From: Anaerolineae bacterium | Lineage (GTDB): Bacteria; Chloroflexota; Anaerolineae; DUEN01 | Reading direction: 5' to 3' | Length of the DNA stretch: 64,000 bases | Assembly: GCA_025060615.1 (NCBI GenBank) | Contig: JANXBS010000018.1 | Span: 1-64,000, forward strand | In this document: piece by piece, positions 18,454-27,886 of the stretch | Numbering within the stretch: the stretch's first letter is position 1 | Layout of the letters: every line of letters starts with the position of its first letter | Notes under the pieces: model-generated | The model's database searches: none | The model's input: the letters and a program-made list of their open reading frames with translations, nothing else | What the model was told of the DNA's origin: nothing | Made by a program: the position numbers and the translations under genes

Positions 18454-20970
18454 ATGAGTAAACTACGTTTCACCCTTGTGTTTTGCGTCTTTTCGCTATT
18501 GGCGCTCGGCTCGCTGGTTGGTTGTGGGCGCACTCGGTCTGAGCAGGTGAGTGTAGTGACGACATCCCCTGCTTCTGAGTTCCTTGATGCCCCTACCTCG
18601 ACTTCAACGCCTACCATCCCATTTCTATCATCGCCTACTGCCAGCCCTACCGCTACCCCGACCCCTTCGCCGACGAGTACACCTACCCCGACTGACACGC
18701 CCACTGCAACGCCTACTCAGCCATCGTCACAACGGTTATCCCTCGCCCTTCAGCTTCAGATCGAGGGACAGCACGACCGCGCTCGACGCCTCTTCGCCGA
18801 GCTGATGGCTGCGCCCGAGGATGCCTCCATCGTGGACCAGGCGCGCTTCGGACTGGCGCGGTCCTATCTGGCCGATGGGTATTACCAGGAGGCTGCTGAG
18901 CTCCTGGCCCAGGTAGCTGCGCTCGATTCAGATCCCATCCGTCGGCGTCGAGCACAGTTCCTGCTGGGTGAGGCCCTGGCCAAACAGGGGGCCTGGGAGC
19001 CAGCGATCGCCGCGTATCAGGCCTATCTACAAGCAGATGGGTCAGCTCAGTCGGAAGCGTGGGAGCGCATTGGACGAGCGTATCAAGGGTTGCAGGCCTG
19101 GGACCAGGCGGAGGAAGCCTATCTCCACGCCGTCGAAACCGCGCCGGATATCCCAACCGTGGCACGCCTGCGCGAGGAGATCGCCCAGATGTGGTTGGGG
19201 CAGGGACAGCCGGAGAAAGCGCTGGCCCAGTATGAGGCGATCCTGGAGGTAGCGCGCAATCCTGGCTACCGCGCCGAGATCCTCTTCCGAGCCGGCGAGG
19301 CGCTTCGCGCGCTGGGTCGGACGGGCGAGGCGATTGAGCGCTATCAAGCTGCCGCTGATACAGCCCCCACCAGCGGTTATGCTCACCAAGCGCTGGTGGC
19401 GTTGCTCGACCTGGGTGCTCCGGTGGATGAATATCAGCGAGGTGTCATCAACTTCTACAATGGCGTATACCAACTCGCAGTGGCTGCGCTGGAGCGCTAT
19501 GTGGGCGCCGATCCGGACGCGCGCGGCGGCCAGGCTTATGATTTCATGGCCCGCGCCTACCACGCGTTGGGCCTCTATCACGAGGCCATCGCCACCTGGG
19601 ATCGCGTCATCGAGCAGTTTCCACAGTGCCCATGCTGGGGACAGGCCTGGCTGCGCCGTGCGGCTGCCCAGGCCCGCTTGGGTGACATCGCCGGGGCGCG
19701 TGCGGGATTGCAAACGTTCGCTGCCACGTATCCACAGCACGAGTTGGCGGCTGAGGCGTTGGCGCAAGCCGCCCGGCTGCTCGAGGATGCAGGTGACTGC
19801 GACGGCGCCGCCAAGGAATACCGCGAGCTCCAGGCCCGGTATCCCACTTCGAAGCAAGGCGCCGAGAGCCTGTTCTCGGCCGGGCTGTGCATGTATCGCT
19901 TGAAGCGTTACGCCGACGCAGAGGCGGATTGGCGACACCTGCTTAACGCCTATCCAGCCGGCGGCATAGAGCTGATGGCCAAAACCCGGTTGTGGCTGGG
20001 CAAGGCGCTCCTAGCCGCAGGCAAACCTGAACGTGCTGTGGACCTCTGGCGAGCGCTCGCCAGGCAGCCGGAGACGTACTACGGCCAGCGCGCGCTGGCA
20101 TTGGCCCAGACGGCAGGCCTCGACTTGGGCATAGCTCTGCCTCCTGCCTCACCACCTACTCCCTCCGATCAGGAAGCCGCCGAGGCATGGCTGCGAACCT
20201 GGATTGCGAACCCGCCAGCCGAGCCCCTTGCCGTGCTGCCCCCTTCTCTGGCCCAGGATCCTTTGCTCGCGCGTGGCCAGGAGTTGTTGGACCTGGGATT
20301 GACCCAAGAGGGACTGAACGCGCTGAACCAGCTACGCCTGCGCTACCAAGACGACCCCTTAGCCATGTATCGGCTCTCCCTCCTCTTCCGCGAGTTGCAT
20401 GCCTACAAACTATCCATTCAGTGCGCCGAGCGACTGATCGCGCTCTCGCCCAATCGTCTGAGTGAGGTCCCTGTCTTCATTCAGCGCCTAGCTTACCCGA
20501 CGTATTTCGCCGATCTAATCGAGGCGGAGGCGTCTGCGCGCGGCTTAGATCCGCTGCTGTTGTACGCGATGATCCGCCAAGAGAGCCTGTTCGAGACGAG
20601 CGCTACCTCCAGCGCGGCCGCGCACGGGCTAATGCAGATCATCCCGTCCACGGGCGAATGGATCGCTAGCCGTCTGGGATGGCCAGGCTATCGGAGAGAG
20701 CTACTTTACCGCCCCTACGTATCCGTGAAATTCGGAGCCTATTACCTGTGGTCGGCTCTGCAGATGCTGGAGGGGAACCTAATGGCGGCGCTGGCAGGAT
20801 ATAACGCCGGGCCGGGCAATGCCGCGTGGTGGCTGGAGAAAGCCGACGGCGATGACGATCTATTCTTTCTCGAGATCACCCTTTCGGAGCCGCGGGTATA
20901 CCTTCAGCGCATCCTAGCCTACTACGCCACCTATCGTCGGCTCTATAGCACAGCCAAGTCAGCTCCTTGA
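18454..20970 (+). CDS. TPR-containing lytic transglycosylase lipoprotein (Slt-like)
   Basis: An 838-residue lipoprotein. The signal peptide ends in the lipobox LVGC, with C24 as the lipidated residue. A Thr/Pro/Ser linker (about 35-90) follows, then a long run of TPR-like helical repeats (about 95-600; for example QARFGLARSYLADGYYQEA), and a C-terminal SLT domain with the catalytic glutamate in MIRQESLFE, then HGLMQI and AGYNAGPGN. This cleaves peptidoglycan with 1,6-anhydro ends at the cell surface and is built like Slt70. An in-frame ATG at 18445 lies within the -10 box, so 18454 is preferred. It is a single-gene unit upstream of the methionine gene. Confidence 0.88.
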   Translation: MSKLRFTLVFCVFSLLALGSLVGCGRTRSEQVSVVTTSPASEFLDAPTSTSTPTIPFLSSPTASPTATPTPSPTSTPTPTDTPTATPTQPSSQRLSLALQLQIEGQHDRARRLFAELMAAPEDASIVDQARFGLARSYLADGYYQEAAELLAQVAALDSDPIRRRRAQFLLGEALAKQGAWEPAIAAYQAYLQADGSAQSEAWERIGRAYQGLQAWDQAEEAYLHAVETAPDIPTVARLREEIAQMWLGQGQPEKALAQYEAILEVARNPGYRAEILFRAGEALRALGRTGEAIERYQAAADTAPTSGYAHQALVALLDLGAPVDEYQRGVINFYNGVYQLAVAALERYVGADPDARGGQAYDFMARAYHALGLYHEAIATWDRVIEQFPQCPCWGQAWLRRAAAQARLGDIAGARAGLQTFAATYPQHELAAEALAQAARLLEDAGDCDGAAKEYRELQARYPTSKQGAESLFSAGLCMYRLKRYADAEADWRHLLNAYPAGGIELMAKTRLWLGKALLAAGKPERAVDLWRALARQPETYYGQRALALAQTAGLDLGIALPPASPPTPSDQEAAEAWLRTWIANPPAEPLAVLPPSLAQDPLLARGQELLDLGLTQEGLNALNQLRLRYQDDPLAMYRLSLLFRELHAYKLSIQCAERLIALSPNRLSEVPVFIQRLAYPTYFADLIEAEASARGLDPLLLYAMIRQESLFETSATSSAAAHGLMQIIPSTGEWIASRLGWPGYRRELLYRPYVSVKFGAYYLWSALQMLEGNLMAALAGYNAGPGNAAWWLEKADGDDDLFFLEITLSEPRVYLQRILAYYATYRRLYSTAKSAP

Positions 20971-21062
20971 TCATGAAAGGTCAGGTCCTCGCCTAGAGGT
21001 GGTATGGAGAGCTTCTCCATGCCATAATTGCACCTGGCAACAGCCCGAGGCTCGTAAGCTTG

Positions 21063-21071
21063 TGGTATAAT
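21063..21071 (+). promoter_or_regulatory. Extended -10 promoter of the homocysteine methyltransferase gene
   Basis: TGgTATAAT (21063-21071) with a poor -35 region. The start of transcription would be near 21079, giving a leader of about 36 bases, too short for a SAM riboswitch. A 7-base hairpin (21004-21010 with 21014-21020) without a T-run lies upstream. Confidence 0.55.
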
Positions 21072-21114
21072 CGCGGCGATCCCCCTATCCTTGAAGAGGA
21101 GCGCATATAACGAG

Positions 21115-22968
21115 ATGGCGCTTTCGTTTCTAGAGCGACTAGCGCGCGGGCCCATCCTCTGCGATGGAGCGATGGGCACAATGCTGTACGCGCGTGGCAT
21201 ATCCTTCCATCACTGCTTCGATGAGCTGAACCTATCCAGGCCTGAGATCGTCCTGGACATCCATCGCGCTTACGTGGAAGCCGGCGCCGAGATCTTGGAG
21301 ACCAACACCTTCGGCGCGAACCGCATCAAGCTGGCCGAACATCAACTGGCCGATCGGGTGAGCGAGATCAACACTGCTGGTGTTGCGTTAGCACAACAGG
21401 CGCGCCGGGAATCAGGACGCTCGGTCTACATCGCGGCATCGGTGGGCCCCTTAGGACAGCACCTAGCCCCCCTAGGCAAATTGACCCCTACCGACGCGAA
21501 TGCCATCTTCCGAGAACAGATCGCCGCGCTGGCGGAAGCAGGCGCTGATCTCATCATCCTAGAGACGTTTAGCGCGCTCGACGAGCTGCGCGAGGCGGTG
21601 TTGGCGGCCCGCGCCGTATGCCACCTGCCCATCGTCGCCTCGGCTACGTTCGCCCAGGACGGACGCACCCTTCTCGGACATAACCCGGTGGAAGTGGCTA
21701 CGGCCCTACGAGAGCTCAAAGTGGACGTCATCGGCGTCAATTGCAGCACCGGGCCGTCAGGCGTGCTCTCTGTGATCGAGCAGATGCAGCCAGTAGTGGA
21801 CGGCATCCCCTTGCTGGCGCAGCCCAACGCGGGATGGCCCCAGCACTATCAGCAACGTCTGATCTATCCCGCCGCGCCGGGATATTTCGCCGATTACGCG
21901 CGCCGCTTCCTCCAGAAGGGGGTGGCCATCGTCGGAGGCTGCTGCGGCACGACGCCTGAGCACATCCGCGCGATGCGCCGAGCAGTAGACGCTGTCCTAG
22001 CCGGCAGCGTTCCCATCGAGCCAACGAGCTGGCCCGGAGTTGCCATGCAGGAGCCGGAGCCGCCGGCCCCCTCCCTTCCTATCAGGCCTACCCAGCTCGC
22101 CCAGAAGCTGCACAAAGGGAAATTCGTCGTCGCGGTAGAAGTAGACCCGCCCAAAGGCTTTAACCCGGAACGCATTCTGGCAGGCGCTCGTCTCCTGCGA
22201 GAAGCTGGAGCGGACGTCATCAACGTCGCCGACAGCCCCATGGCGCGCATGCGCATGAGTCCATGGGCGATCGCTCACCTCATTCAGTCGGAGACGGGTG
22301 TAGAGACCGTGTTGCACTTCCCAACCCGCGGCCGCAATCTGCTGCGGGTGCAGGGCGATCTGCTGGCTGCCCACGCGCTGGGAGTACGCAACGTGTTCGT
22401 CGTCATGGGTGACCCCCCCAGCATCGGCGACTACCCACAGGCTACAGACGCCTACGACTTAGCCCCTTCCGGGCTGGTCCAGTTGATCAAGGAGCGCTTC
22501 AACCAAGGGATAGACCAAGCCGGTAACTCCATCGGCCAGCCCACCGCGTTTTTCGTCGGCGTGGCGCTGAGCATGGACGCCCCGGATCCCCAACGGGAAA
22601 TTAAGGTATTCCAACGCAAGATCAAGGCAGGTGCAGACTTCGCGCTGACCCAACCGATCTACGACGCCAATATCCTCCGCCGCTTTTACGAGCAATTCGG
22701 CCCTTCGCCGATCCCGATTCTAGTGGGCATTCTGCCGCTGTACAACATCCGCCACGCCGAGTTCTTGCAAAACGAGGTACCTGGCATTCACATCCCGGAG
22801 CCAGTGCTGGAGCGCATACGGCGGGCAACGGACCCGGCTGCCGAAGGGATCCGCATCGCCCAAGAGATCGTGCGAGCTGTGCGTGAGATCGCCCAAGGCA
22901 TCTATATCATGCCGCCCTTTGGCCGTTTTGATGTAGCAGTGGAGGTAATGGCAGCGCTAGAGAGATAA
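21115..22968 (+). CDS. Bifunctional homocysteine S-methyltransferase / 5,10-methylenetetrahydrofolate reductase
   Basis: A 617-residue fusion. The N-terminal ~290 residues are a Pfam S-methyl_trans domain, with zinc ligands in GVNCSTGP and GGCCGTTPEH. The C-terminal ~300 residues are a MTHFR-type TIM barrel (VAVEVDPPKGF, VFVVMGDPP, ADFALTQPIYD). The same fusion (YitJ-type) is known in Bacilli and elsewhere: MTHFR makes methyl-THF and the N-terminal domain methylates homocysteine to methionine using a suitable donor. It acts in the cytoplasm in one-carbon and methionine metabolism. The ATG at 21115 follows GAGGAG at a long spacing; a TTG at 21091 is an alternative. No regulatory RNA is apparent. 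Confidence 0.92.
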   Translation: MALSFLERLARGPILCDGAMGTMLYARGISFHHCFDELNLSRPEIVLDIHRAYVEAGAEILETNTFGANRIKLAEHQLADRVSEINTAGVALAQQARRESGRSVYIAASVGPLGQHLAPLGKLTPTDANAIFREQIAALAEAGADLIILETFSALDELREAVLAARAVCHLPIVASATFAQDGRTLLGHNPVEVATALRELKVDVIGVNCSTGPSGVLSVIEQMQPVVDGIPLLAQPNAGWPQHYQQRLIYPAAPGYFADYARRFLQKGVAIVGGCCGTTPEHIRAMRRAVDAVLAGSVPIEPTSWPGVAMQEPEPPAPSLPIRPTQLAQKLHKGKFVVAVEVDPPKGFNPERILAGARLLREAGADVINVADSPMARMRMSPWAIAHLIQSETGVETVLHFPTRGRNLLRVQGDLLAAHALGVRNVFVVMGDPPSIGDYPQATDAYDLAPSGLVQLIKERFNQGIDQAGNSIGQPTAFFVGVALSMDAPDPQREIKVFQRKIKAGADFALTQPIYDANILRRFYEQFGPSPIPILVGILPLYNIRHAEFLQNEVPGIHIPEPVLERIRRATDPAAEGIRIAQEIVRAVREIAQGIYIMPPFGRFDVAVEVMAALER

Positions 22969-23128
22969 AGGCCGGCTTCAGCACCAACAAGAGCTGCAGA
23001 CACGATACAGATGCGGTTGCTCGCAATGAACGCCGCGAAGCTAGGCCAGGAAATGGTAAAAGCATCTGCCCGTTGAGGGGCTGAACGCCACATGAGAGGC
23101 CTCTGATGCGCACGAAAGCGAGGAGTTG

Positions 23129-23767
23129 ATGGCCGTCGTGACCATTTCACGTGAGCTGGGATCAGAAGGCACGCGCATCGCCGAGGAGGTCGCGCGCGCA
23201 TTGGGCGCGGAATGCGTGGACAAAGAAGTGTTGGCAGAGATGGCCCGCCAGGCAGGGCTTCCGGTGGAGGTGATCGCCCAGGCGGAGGAGCGGCTGTTGT
23301 CACGGCCGACGCTAGTGAGCCAAGACATGCGCTCGCTTTTCTCCAAGGGTCAAGCGGCGCGCTCGGGGCCGATGGACGAGGCTACTTACATAGAGCAGAT
23401 GTCTCAGGCGATCCGAGCGCTGGCCGAGCGTGGCAACATTGTGTTTCTAGGTCGAGGTGCACAGCTGATCTTACAGGATCGGCCAGACGCGCTTCACGTG
23501 CATCTATATGCTCCCATCGAGGCGCGCGCCCGCCGCATTCAACAGCGGCGAGGATTGCCCGACCTAGAGACAGCCATACATGTCGTCCAACAGGCCGATG
23601 AACAACGCCGGAGCTGGTTTCGCCGCTTCTTCTCAGGCGCTGACTGGAAGAATCCCCGTTACTATCACCTGATGATAGACACTAGCCGCATCCCACCAGA
23701 TCTGGCAGCCTCCTTGATCGTTCAAGCCGCCCGGGCCATCTCCGCCGCTGGGACGACGGGCCAATGA
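23129..23767 (+). CDS. Cytidylate kinase-like family protein
   Basis: A 212-residue cytoplasmic protein of the cytidylate-kinase-like family (AAK6-type). It begins VVTISRELGSEGTRIAEEVARAL, where ordinary CMP kinases carry the P-loop, followed by VDKEVL. Later come FLGRGAQLIL and VHLYAPIEARARRI, with a basic lid region QQRRGLPDLE; these match the family layout. The true substrate of this family is not established. The ATG at 23129 is close behind AGGAG (23121-23125); a TTG at 23126 touches it and is less likely. It converges with the enoyl-reductase-like gene with a gap of only 26 bases. Confidence 0.8.
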   Translation: MAVVTISRELGSEGTRIAEEVARALGAECVDKEVLAEMARQAGLPVEVIAQAEERLLSRPTLVSQDMRSLFSKGQAARSGPMDEATYIEQMSQAIRALAERGNIVFLGRGAQLILQDRPDALHVHLYAPIEARARRIQQRRGLPDLETAIHVVQQADEQRRSWFRRFFSGADWKNPRYYHLMIDTSRIPPDLAASLIVQAARAISAAGTTGQ

Positions 23768-23793
23768 CCCCGTCCCTCATCTCCTTTTCGCCG

Positions 23794-24600
23794 TTACGCC
23801 ACGATGGACTCACCGCCATCCACGCGGATGACGGCCCCTGTGATCCACGCAACGGACGGATCGGCCAGAGCGCGAATGGTGTTGGCGATGTCCTGCGGTG
23901 TGGTCATACGCCCCATCGGGTTACGTCGCATCGCCTCCGCGATCATTTCTTCATGCCCAGGGATCTTGCGCAGGGCTGGGGTGTCGGTGACGCCAGCCTC
24001 GATGCAATTGACCAGAATCCCGTAAGGCCCCAGCTCCAGCGCAAGCTGGCGGGTATGCGCCTCCAGCGCCGCCTTGGCAGCGGATACCGCCCCATATGTC
24101 TTGAAGGCGCGATAGGAGCCAGCGCTGGTCATGGAGAAGACGCGGCTGCCGCGCGCCAACATCCCCCGCCAGAACAGGTCCTGTACCCAGTAGACCAAGC
24201 TGTGTGCCATCACATCCAGCGTCATCTCCATCTGCTTTTGGCTGATCACCTCCTTGGGCGAGTCGGCGATGAAGGGCAGCAGGCTGCCAAAGGCCAGCGA
24301 GTGCATCATCAGGTGGATCGGCTGCGGCGGGTTCGTCTCATTGAGCACAGCCTGCATCCGATCCAATGCTTGAGCACGGGCCTCGGGATCGGCTGCGTTC
24401 TGGTTGAAGAACACAGCCCGCCGGCCCATGCTCTCGATCTCCCCGACGATGCGCTCCACGTTTGGCATGGTTGCCTTGCGATCCAAATGCACGCCGAAGA
24501 TGTTCATCCCGGCTCGCGCCAGCTCTAGCGCGGTGGCCGCGCCAAAGCCGCTGGAAGCCCCCAGAATGAGCGCCCACTTTCCCTCTAGTCCATTTGCCAT
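23794..24600 (-). CDS. Enoyl-ACP reductase-like short-chain dehydrogenase
   Basis: A 268-residue Rossmann-fold SDR. The cofactor loop is GASSGFGAATALELA near residue 12, and the catalytic Tyr and Lys occur as YGAVSAAK, a Tyr-x6-Lys spacing typical of enoyl-ACP reductases (FabI/FabL) rather than the Tyr-x3-Lys of classical SDRs. The C-terminus (ITGAVIRVDGG) is standard. A role in the last step of fatty acid elongation is therefore likely, though other reductases share the fold. The ATG at 24600 follows GGGAGGAG; an in-frame extension to 24696 would run into the inverted repeat before uvrA. It is divergent from uvrA. Confidence 0.78.
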   Translation of the reverse strand: MANGLEGKWALILGASSGFGAATALELARAGMNIFGVHLDRKATMPNVERIVGEIESMGRRAVFFNQNAADPEARAQALDRMQAVLNETNPPQPIHLMMHSLAFGSLLPFIADSPKEVISQKQMEMTLDVMAHSLVYWVQDLFWRGMLARGSRVFSMTSAGSYRAFKTYGAVSAAKAALEAHTRQLALELGPYGILVNCIEAGVTDTPALRKIPGHEEMIAEAMRRNPMGRMTTPQDIANTIRALADPSVAWITGAVIRVDGGESIVA

Positions 24601-24686
24601 GTCGTGAAACTCCTCCCTTCGAGCTTTTCGTAGCGATTGCTTCGCTAGTGTGTAACCCCATAACGGCTTAGAAGACACGGTAGGCA

Positions 24687-24730
24687 TTTCCCACATTTTC
24701 CCACATGCGCTTGTGGGAAAATGTGGGAAA
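24687..24730. repeat. Perfect 19-bp inverted repeat between fabI-like gene and uvrA
   Basis: Arms 24687-24705 and 24712-24730 are exact complements with a 6-base loop. Each arm holds two copies of TTTCCCACA (or its complement), so the nonamer occurs four times in 44 bases. The repeat ends 6 bases before the -35 box of uvrA, a typical operator position. Confidence 0.85.
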
Positions 24731-24736
24731 GCGTTT

Positions 24737-24766
24737 TTGCCTTTCCCATCGCAAGCGTGTTACAAT
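24737..24766 (+). promoter_or_regulatory. Promoter of uvrA
   Basis: TTGCCT (24737-24742), 18-base spacer, TACAAT (24761-24766). It predicts a start near 24773 and an 80-base leader, which supports the GTG at 24854 as the start codon rather than the ATG at 24770. Confidence 0.5.
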
Positions 24767-24853
24767 GGTATGCTCACATACGAAGCAGGACAGCCTGTGC
24801 ATAGCTCTTCCCTCAATCGCGGCAAACAGGGGATTTTACAGGAGGCAAAACAA

Positions 24854-27820
24854 GTGGCACAGGGCAAGCTGATCATCCGCGGGGCACGCGAGCACAACCT
24901 CAAGAACATCGACTTGGAGCTCCCTCGTGACAAACTGATCGTGATTACCGGGTTGTCTGGCTCTGGCAAATCCAGCTTGGCCTTTGACACCATCTATGCT
25001 GAAGGGCAGCGGCGCTACGTCGAATCCCTCTCCGCCTACGCCCGCCAGTTCCTAGGACTAATGGAAAAGCCAGATGTGGACCAGATTGAGGGCTTAAGCC
25101 CCGCCATTTCGATTGATCAGAAGGGTACTTCGCACAACCCGCGCTCAACGGTGGGCACGGTGACGGAGATTTACGACTATCTGCGTCTGCTCTATGCGCG
25201 GATTGGCATCCCCCATTGTCCACAGTGCGGCCGCGAGATCTCCGCTCAGACTGTGCAGCAAATAGTGGATGCCATTCTCGATTACCCTGAGGGCAGCCGC
25301 CTCCTCATCCTAGCTCCGTTGGTGAAAGGACGCAAGGGCGAACATAAAAACGTCTTTGAGGATGTCCGCAAGGCCGGCTTTGTCCGCGTGCGTGTGAATG
25401 GCGAGATCCGCGAGGTAGACGAGGAGATCGAGCTTGACCGGTACAAGATCCACCATATCGAGGCCGTGGTAGACCGCATCATCGTGCGGAAGCCCAGTCC
25501 CTCCGATAACGGGAACGAGGCTACAGGGCTCGATCGCTCGCGGCTAGCCGATTCGGTGGAGACGGCGCTGCGCTTAGGCGATGGCGTCATGATCGTCAGC
25601 GACGTTACCGGTGAAACTCCGCAGGATCGCCTCTTCTCCGAGCATTATGCCTGCGCCTACTGTGGCATCAGCCTGCCCGAGATCGAGCCGCGCACCTTCT
25701 CGTTTAACAGCCCCCATGGCGCCTGCCCCACCTGCACTGGCCTGGGTAGCCAGATGGAGTTCGACCCGGAGCTGATTGTGCCGGACCCATCGCTATCCCT
25801 GGCCGAGGGGGCGATCCAGGCCCCAGGGTGGTCGTTACGTCAGAGCCAGGGGGACACATACTACGGACAGCTCCTGCGCGCAGTCTGCGAGCATTATGGC
25901 ATCCCGATGGACGTGCCCTACCAGGAGCTCAGCGCCCGACAAAAAGAGATCCTCATGTACGGCGGACGCCGGACCGAGACCATTACCGTCCGCTATCGCA
26001 ACGCGCAGGGCCAGATTCGCAGCTATGAGACCACCTTCGAAGGCGTGATTCCGCAACTACAACGGCGCTATCGAGAGGCCACGTCCGACTATATGCGATT
26101 TGAGCTTGAGCGCTTTATGTCGGGACGGCCTTGCCCCTCCTGTGGGGGCAAGCGGCTCCGCCCCGAGGCATTGGCTGTGACCATCGCCGGCAAAAACATA
26201 GACGAGGTCACGCGCATGTCCGTCGTGGATGCGCTCCAGTTCATCGAGTGGTTGCAAGGGACACCCGACGAAAACGATCCAACGCGCACTCCACCCGATT
26301 CGCCCCTGACGCAACGAGAATATACTATCGCCCGTCAGATCTTAAAAGAGATCCACGCCCGATTAGGGTTTATGGTGGACGTTGGCCTTGACTACCTAAC
26401 GTTGGACCGGCCGGCGAACACCCTTAGCGGCGGCGAAGCACAGCGCATCCGGCTCGCCACGCAGATCGGCTCCCAGCTCATGGGGGTGCTCTACATCCTA
26501 GACGAGCCTTCCATTGGCCTCCACCAGCGCGATAACGCCCGTCTGATCCGCACCCTAGAGGGGATGCGCGATCTCGGCAATACGGTGCTAGTGGTGGAAC
26601 ACGATGAGGAGATGATGCGCGCAGCCGATTGGATCGTGGACTTAGGACCGGGCGCCGGAGAGCGCGGCGGCTATGTCGTCTGCTCTGCCCCGCGCGACGA
26701 ATTCTTGAAGTGCCAGGAGTCGCTCACGGCTGCCTACCTGCGGGGCGACAAGAAAATCCCTGTGCCCTCCACACGGCGGCCGGGCAACGGCGAGTACCTA
26801 ATCATCAAAGGGGCTAGCGAGAACAACCTGAAGCACGTGGACGTGCGCATCCCACTGGGCAAGTTCGTGGCGATCACCGGGGTGTCCGGCTCTGGCAAGT
26901 CCAGCCTTATCGTGGAAGTCCTGTACAAACGGCTGGCGCAGATCTTCTACCGCGCCAAGGACAAGCCAGGCCGCCACGAGGCCATCCTGGGCGTCGAGCA
27001 CCTGGACAAGGTGATCAATATTGACCAGTCACCTATCGGGCGCACGCCGCGGTCGAACCCGGCCACCTATACCAATGTGTTCACCTACATCCGAGAACTG
27101 TTCGCCAGCCTGCCTGAAGCTAGAGCTCGCGGTTATACCGCCGGGCGCTTCTCCTTTAACGTCAAAGGCGGTCGCTGTGAAGCCTGCGAGGGCGATGGGA
27201 TCATCAAGATCGAGATGCAGTTCCTGCCCGACGTCTACGTCCCATGCGAGGTGTGCCACGGTCGGCGCTACAACCGGGAGGCGTTGGAGATCAAGTATCG
27301 AGGCAAATCCATCGCCGATGTGCTAGATATGACTGTAGAGGAGGCGTTGGAATTCTTCAAGAATATCCCTCGCATCCGCAGCAAGCTGGAGACGCTGTAC
27401 GACGTCGGCCTGGGCTACATCAAGCTGGGCCAGCCGGCGACGACCCTCTCCGGTGGCGAGGCGCAGCGCGTCAAGCTGAGCAAGGAGTTGAGCCGCAAGG
27501 CCACCGGCCGCACCCTCTACATCCTAGACGAGCCGACTACTGGCTTGCATTTTGCCGACATCGCCCGGCTGTTGGCGGTGCTCGACCGCCTAGTGGACCA
27601 GGGGAACACAGTCCTGGTGATTGAGCACAACATGGACGTGATCAAACACGCCGATTGGATCATCGACCTGGGGCCGGAAGGCGGCGATAAGGGTGGATGG
27701 ATCGTGGCCGAGGGAACGCCGGAGCAAGTGGCCCGGGTGGAGAAATCATACACCGGCCAATTCCTGAAGCGCGTGCTGGAGGATCACCGCGCCCGCGAAT
27801 TAGCTTTAGAGAGCGCCTAA
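24854..27820 (+). CDS. uvrA: UvrABC excinuclease subunit A
   Basis: A 988-residue nucleotide excision repair protein that finds bulky DNA lesions with UvrB. It has two ABC ATPase modules: Walker [10 protein letters not shown] at 33-41, with signature [14 protein letters not shown] in the first half, and a second Walker [10 protein letters not shown] with [14 protein letters not shown] in the second half. Zinc-binding Cys pairs are seen as CPQC, CAYC...CPTC, CPSC and CEAC...CEVC. The length fits UvrA. The GTG is preferred because CAGGAGGC precedes it at good spacing and because the predicted transcript starts downstream of the in-frame ATG at 24770. A palindromic repeat lies upstream. It converges with dnaE. 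Confidence 0.97.
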   Translation: MAQGKLIIRGAREHNLKNIDLELPRDKLIVITGLSGSGKSSLAFDTIYAEGQRRYVESLSAYARQFLGLMEKPDVDQIEGLSPAISIDQKGTSHNPRSTVGTVTEIYDYLRLLYARIGIPHCPQCGREISAQTVQQIVDAILDYPEGSRLLILAPLVKGRKGEHKNVFEDVRKAGFVRVRVNGEIREVDEEIELDRYKIHHIEAVVDRIIVRKPSPSDNGNEATGLDRSRLADSVETALRLGDGVMIVSDVTGETPQDRLFSEHYACAYCGISLPEIEPRTFSFNSPHGACPTCTGLGSQMEFDPELIVPDPSLSLAEGAIQAPGWSLRQSQGDTYYGQLLRAVCEHYGIPMDVPYQELSARQKEILMYGGRRTETITVRYRNAQGQIRSYETTFEGVIPQLQRRYREATSDYMRFELERFMSGRPCPSCGGKRLRPEALAVTIAGKNIDEVTRMSVVDALQFIEWLQGTPDENDPTRTPPDSPLTQREYTIARQILKEIHARLGFMVDVGLDYLTLDRPANTLSGGEAQRIRLATQIGSQLMGVLYILDEPSIGLHQRDNARLIRTLEGMRDLGNTVLVVEHDEEMMRAADWIVDLGPGAGERGGYVVCSAPRDEFLKCQESLTAAYLRGDKKIPVPSTRRPGNGEYLIIKGASENNLKHVDVRIPLGKFVAITGVSGSGKSSLIVEVLYKRLAQIFYRAKDKPGRHEAILGVEHLDKVINIDQSPIGRTPRSNPATYTNVFTYIRELFASLPEARARGYTAGRFSFNVKGGRCEACEGDGIIKIEMQFLPDVYVPCEVCHGRRYNREALEIKYRGKSIADVLDMTVEEALEFFKNIPRIRSKLETLYDVGLGYIKLGQPATTLSGGEAQRVKLSKELSRKATGRTLYILDEPTTGLHFADIARLLAVLDRLVDQGNTVLVIEHNMDVIKHADWIIDLGPEGGDKGGWIVAEGTPEQVARVEKSYTGQFLKRVLEDHRARELALESA

Positions 27821-27886
27821 AAGCCTCGAGCCCAGCCCTAGATCTCCTCCGATGCGACGGCATCAGCTTGGTCGTAAGGTCAAAAT

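Noticed and set aside
24770-24853. ATG at 24770 as start of uvrA
   Set aside because: It lies 4 bases after the -10 box, before the expected transcript start, and adds 28 residues not seen in UvrA; GTG at 24854 has CAGGAGGC.
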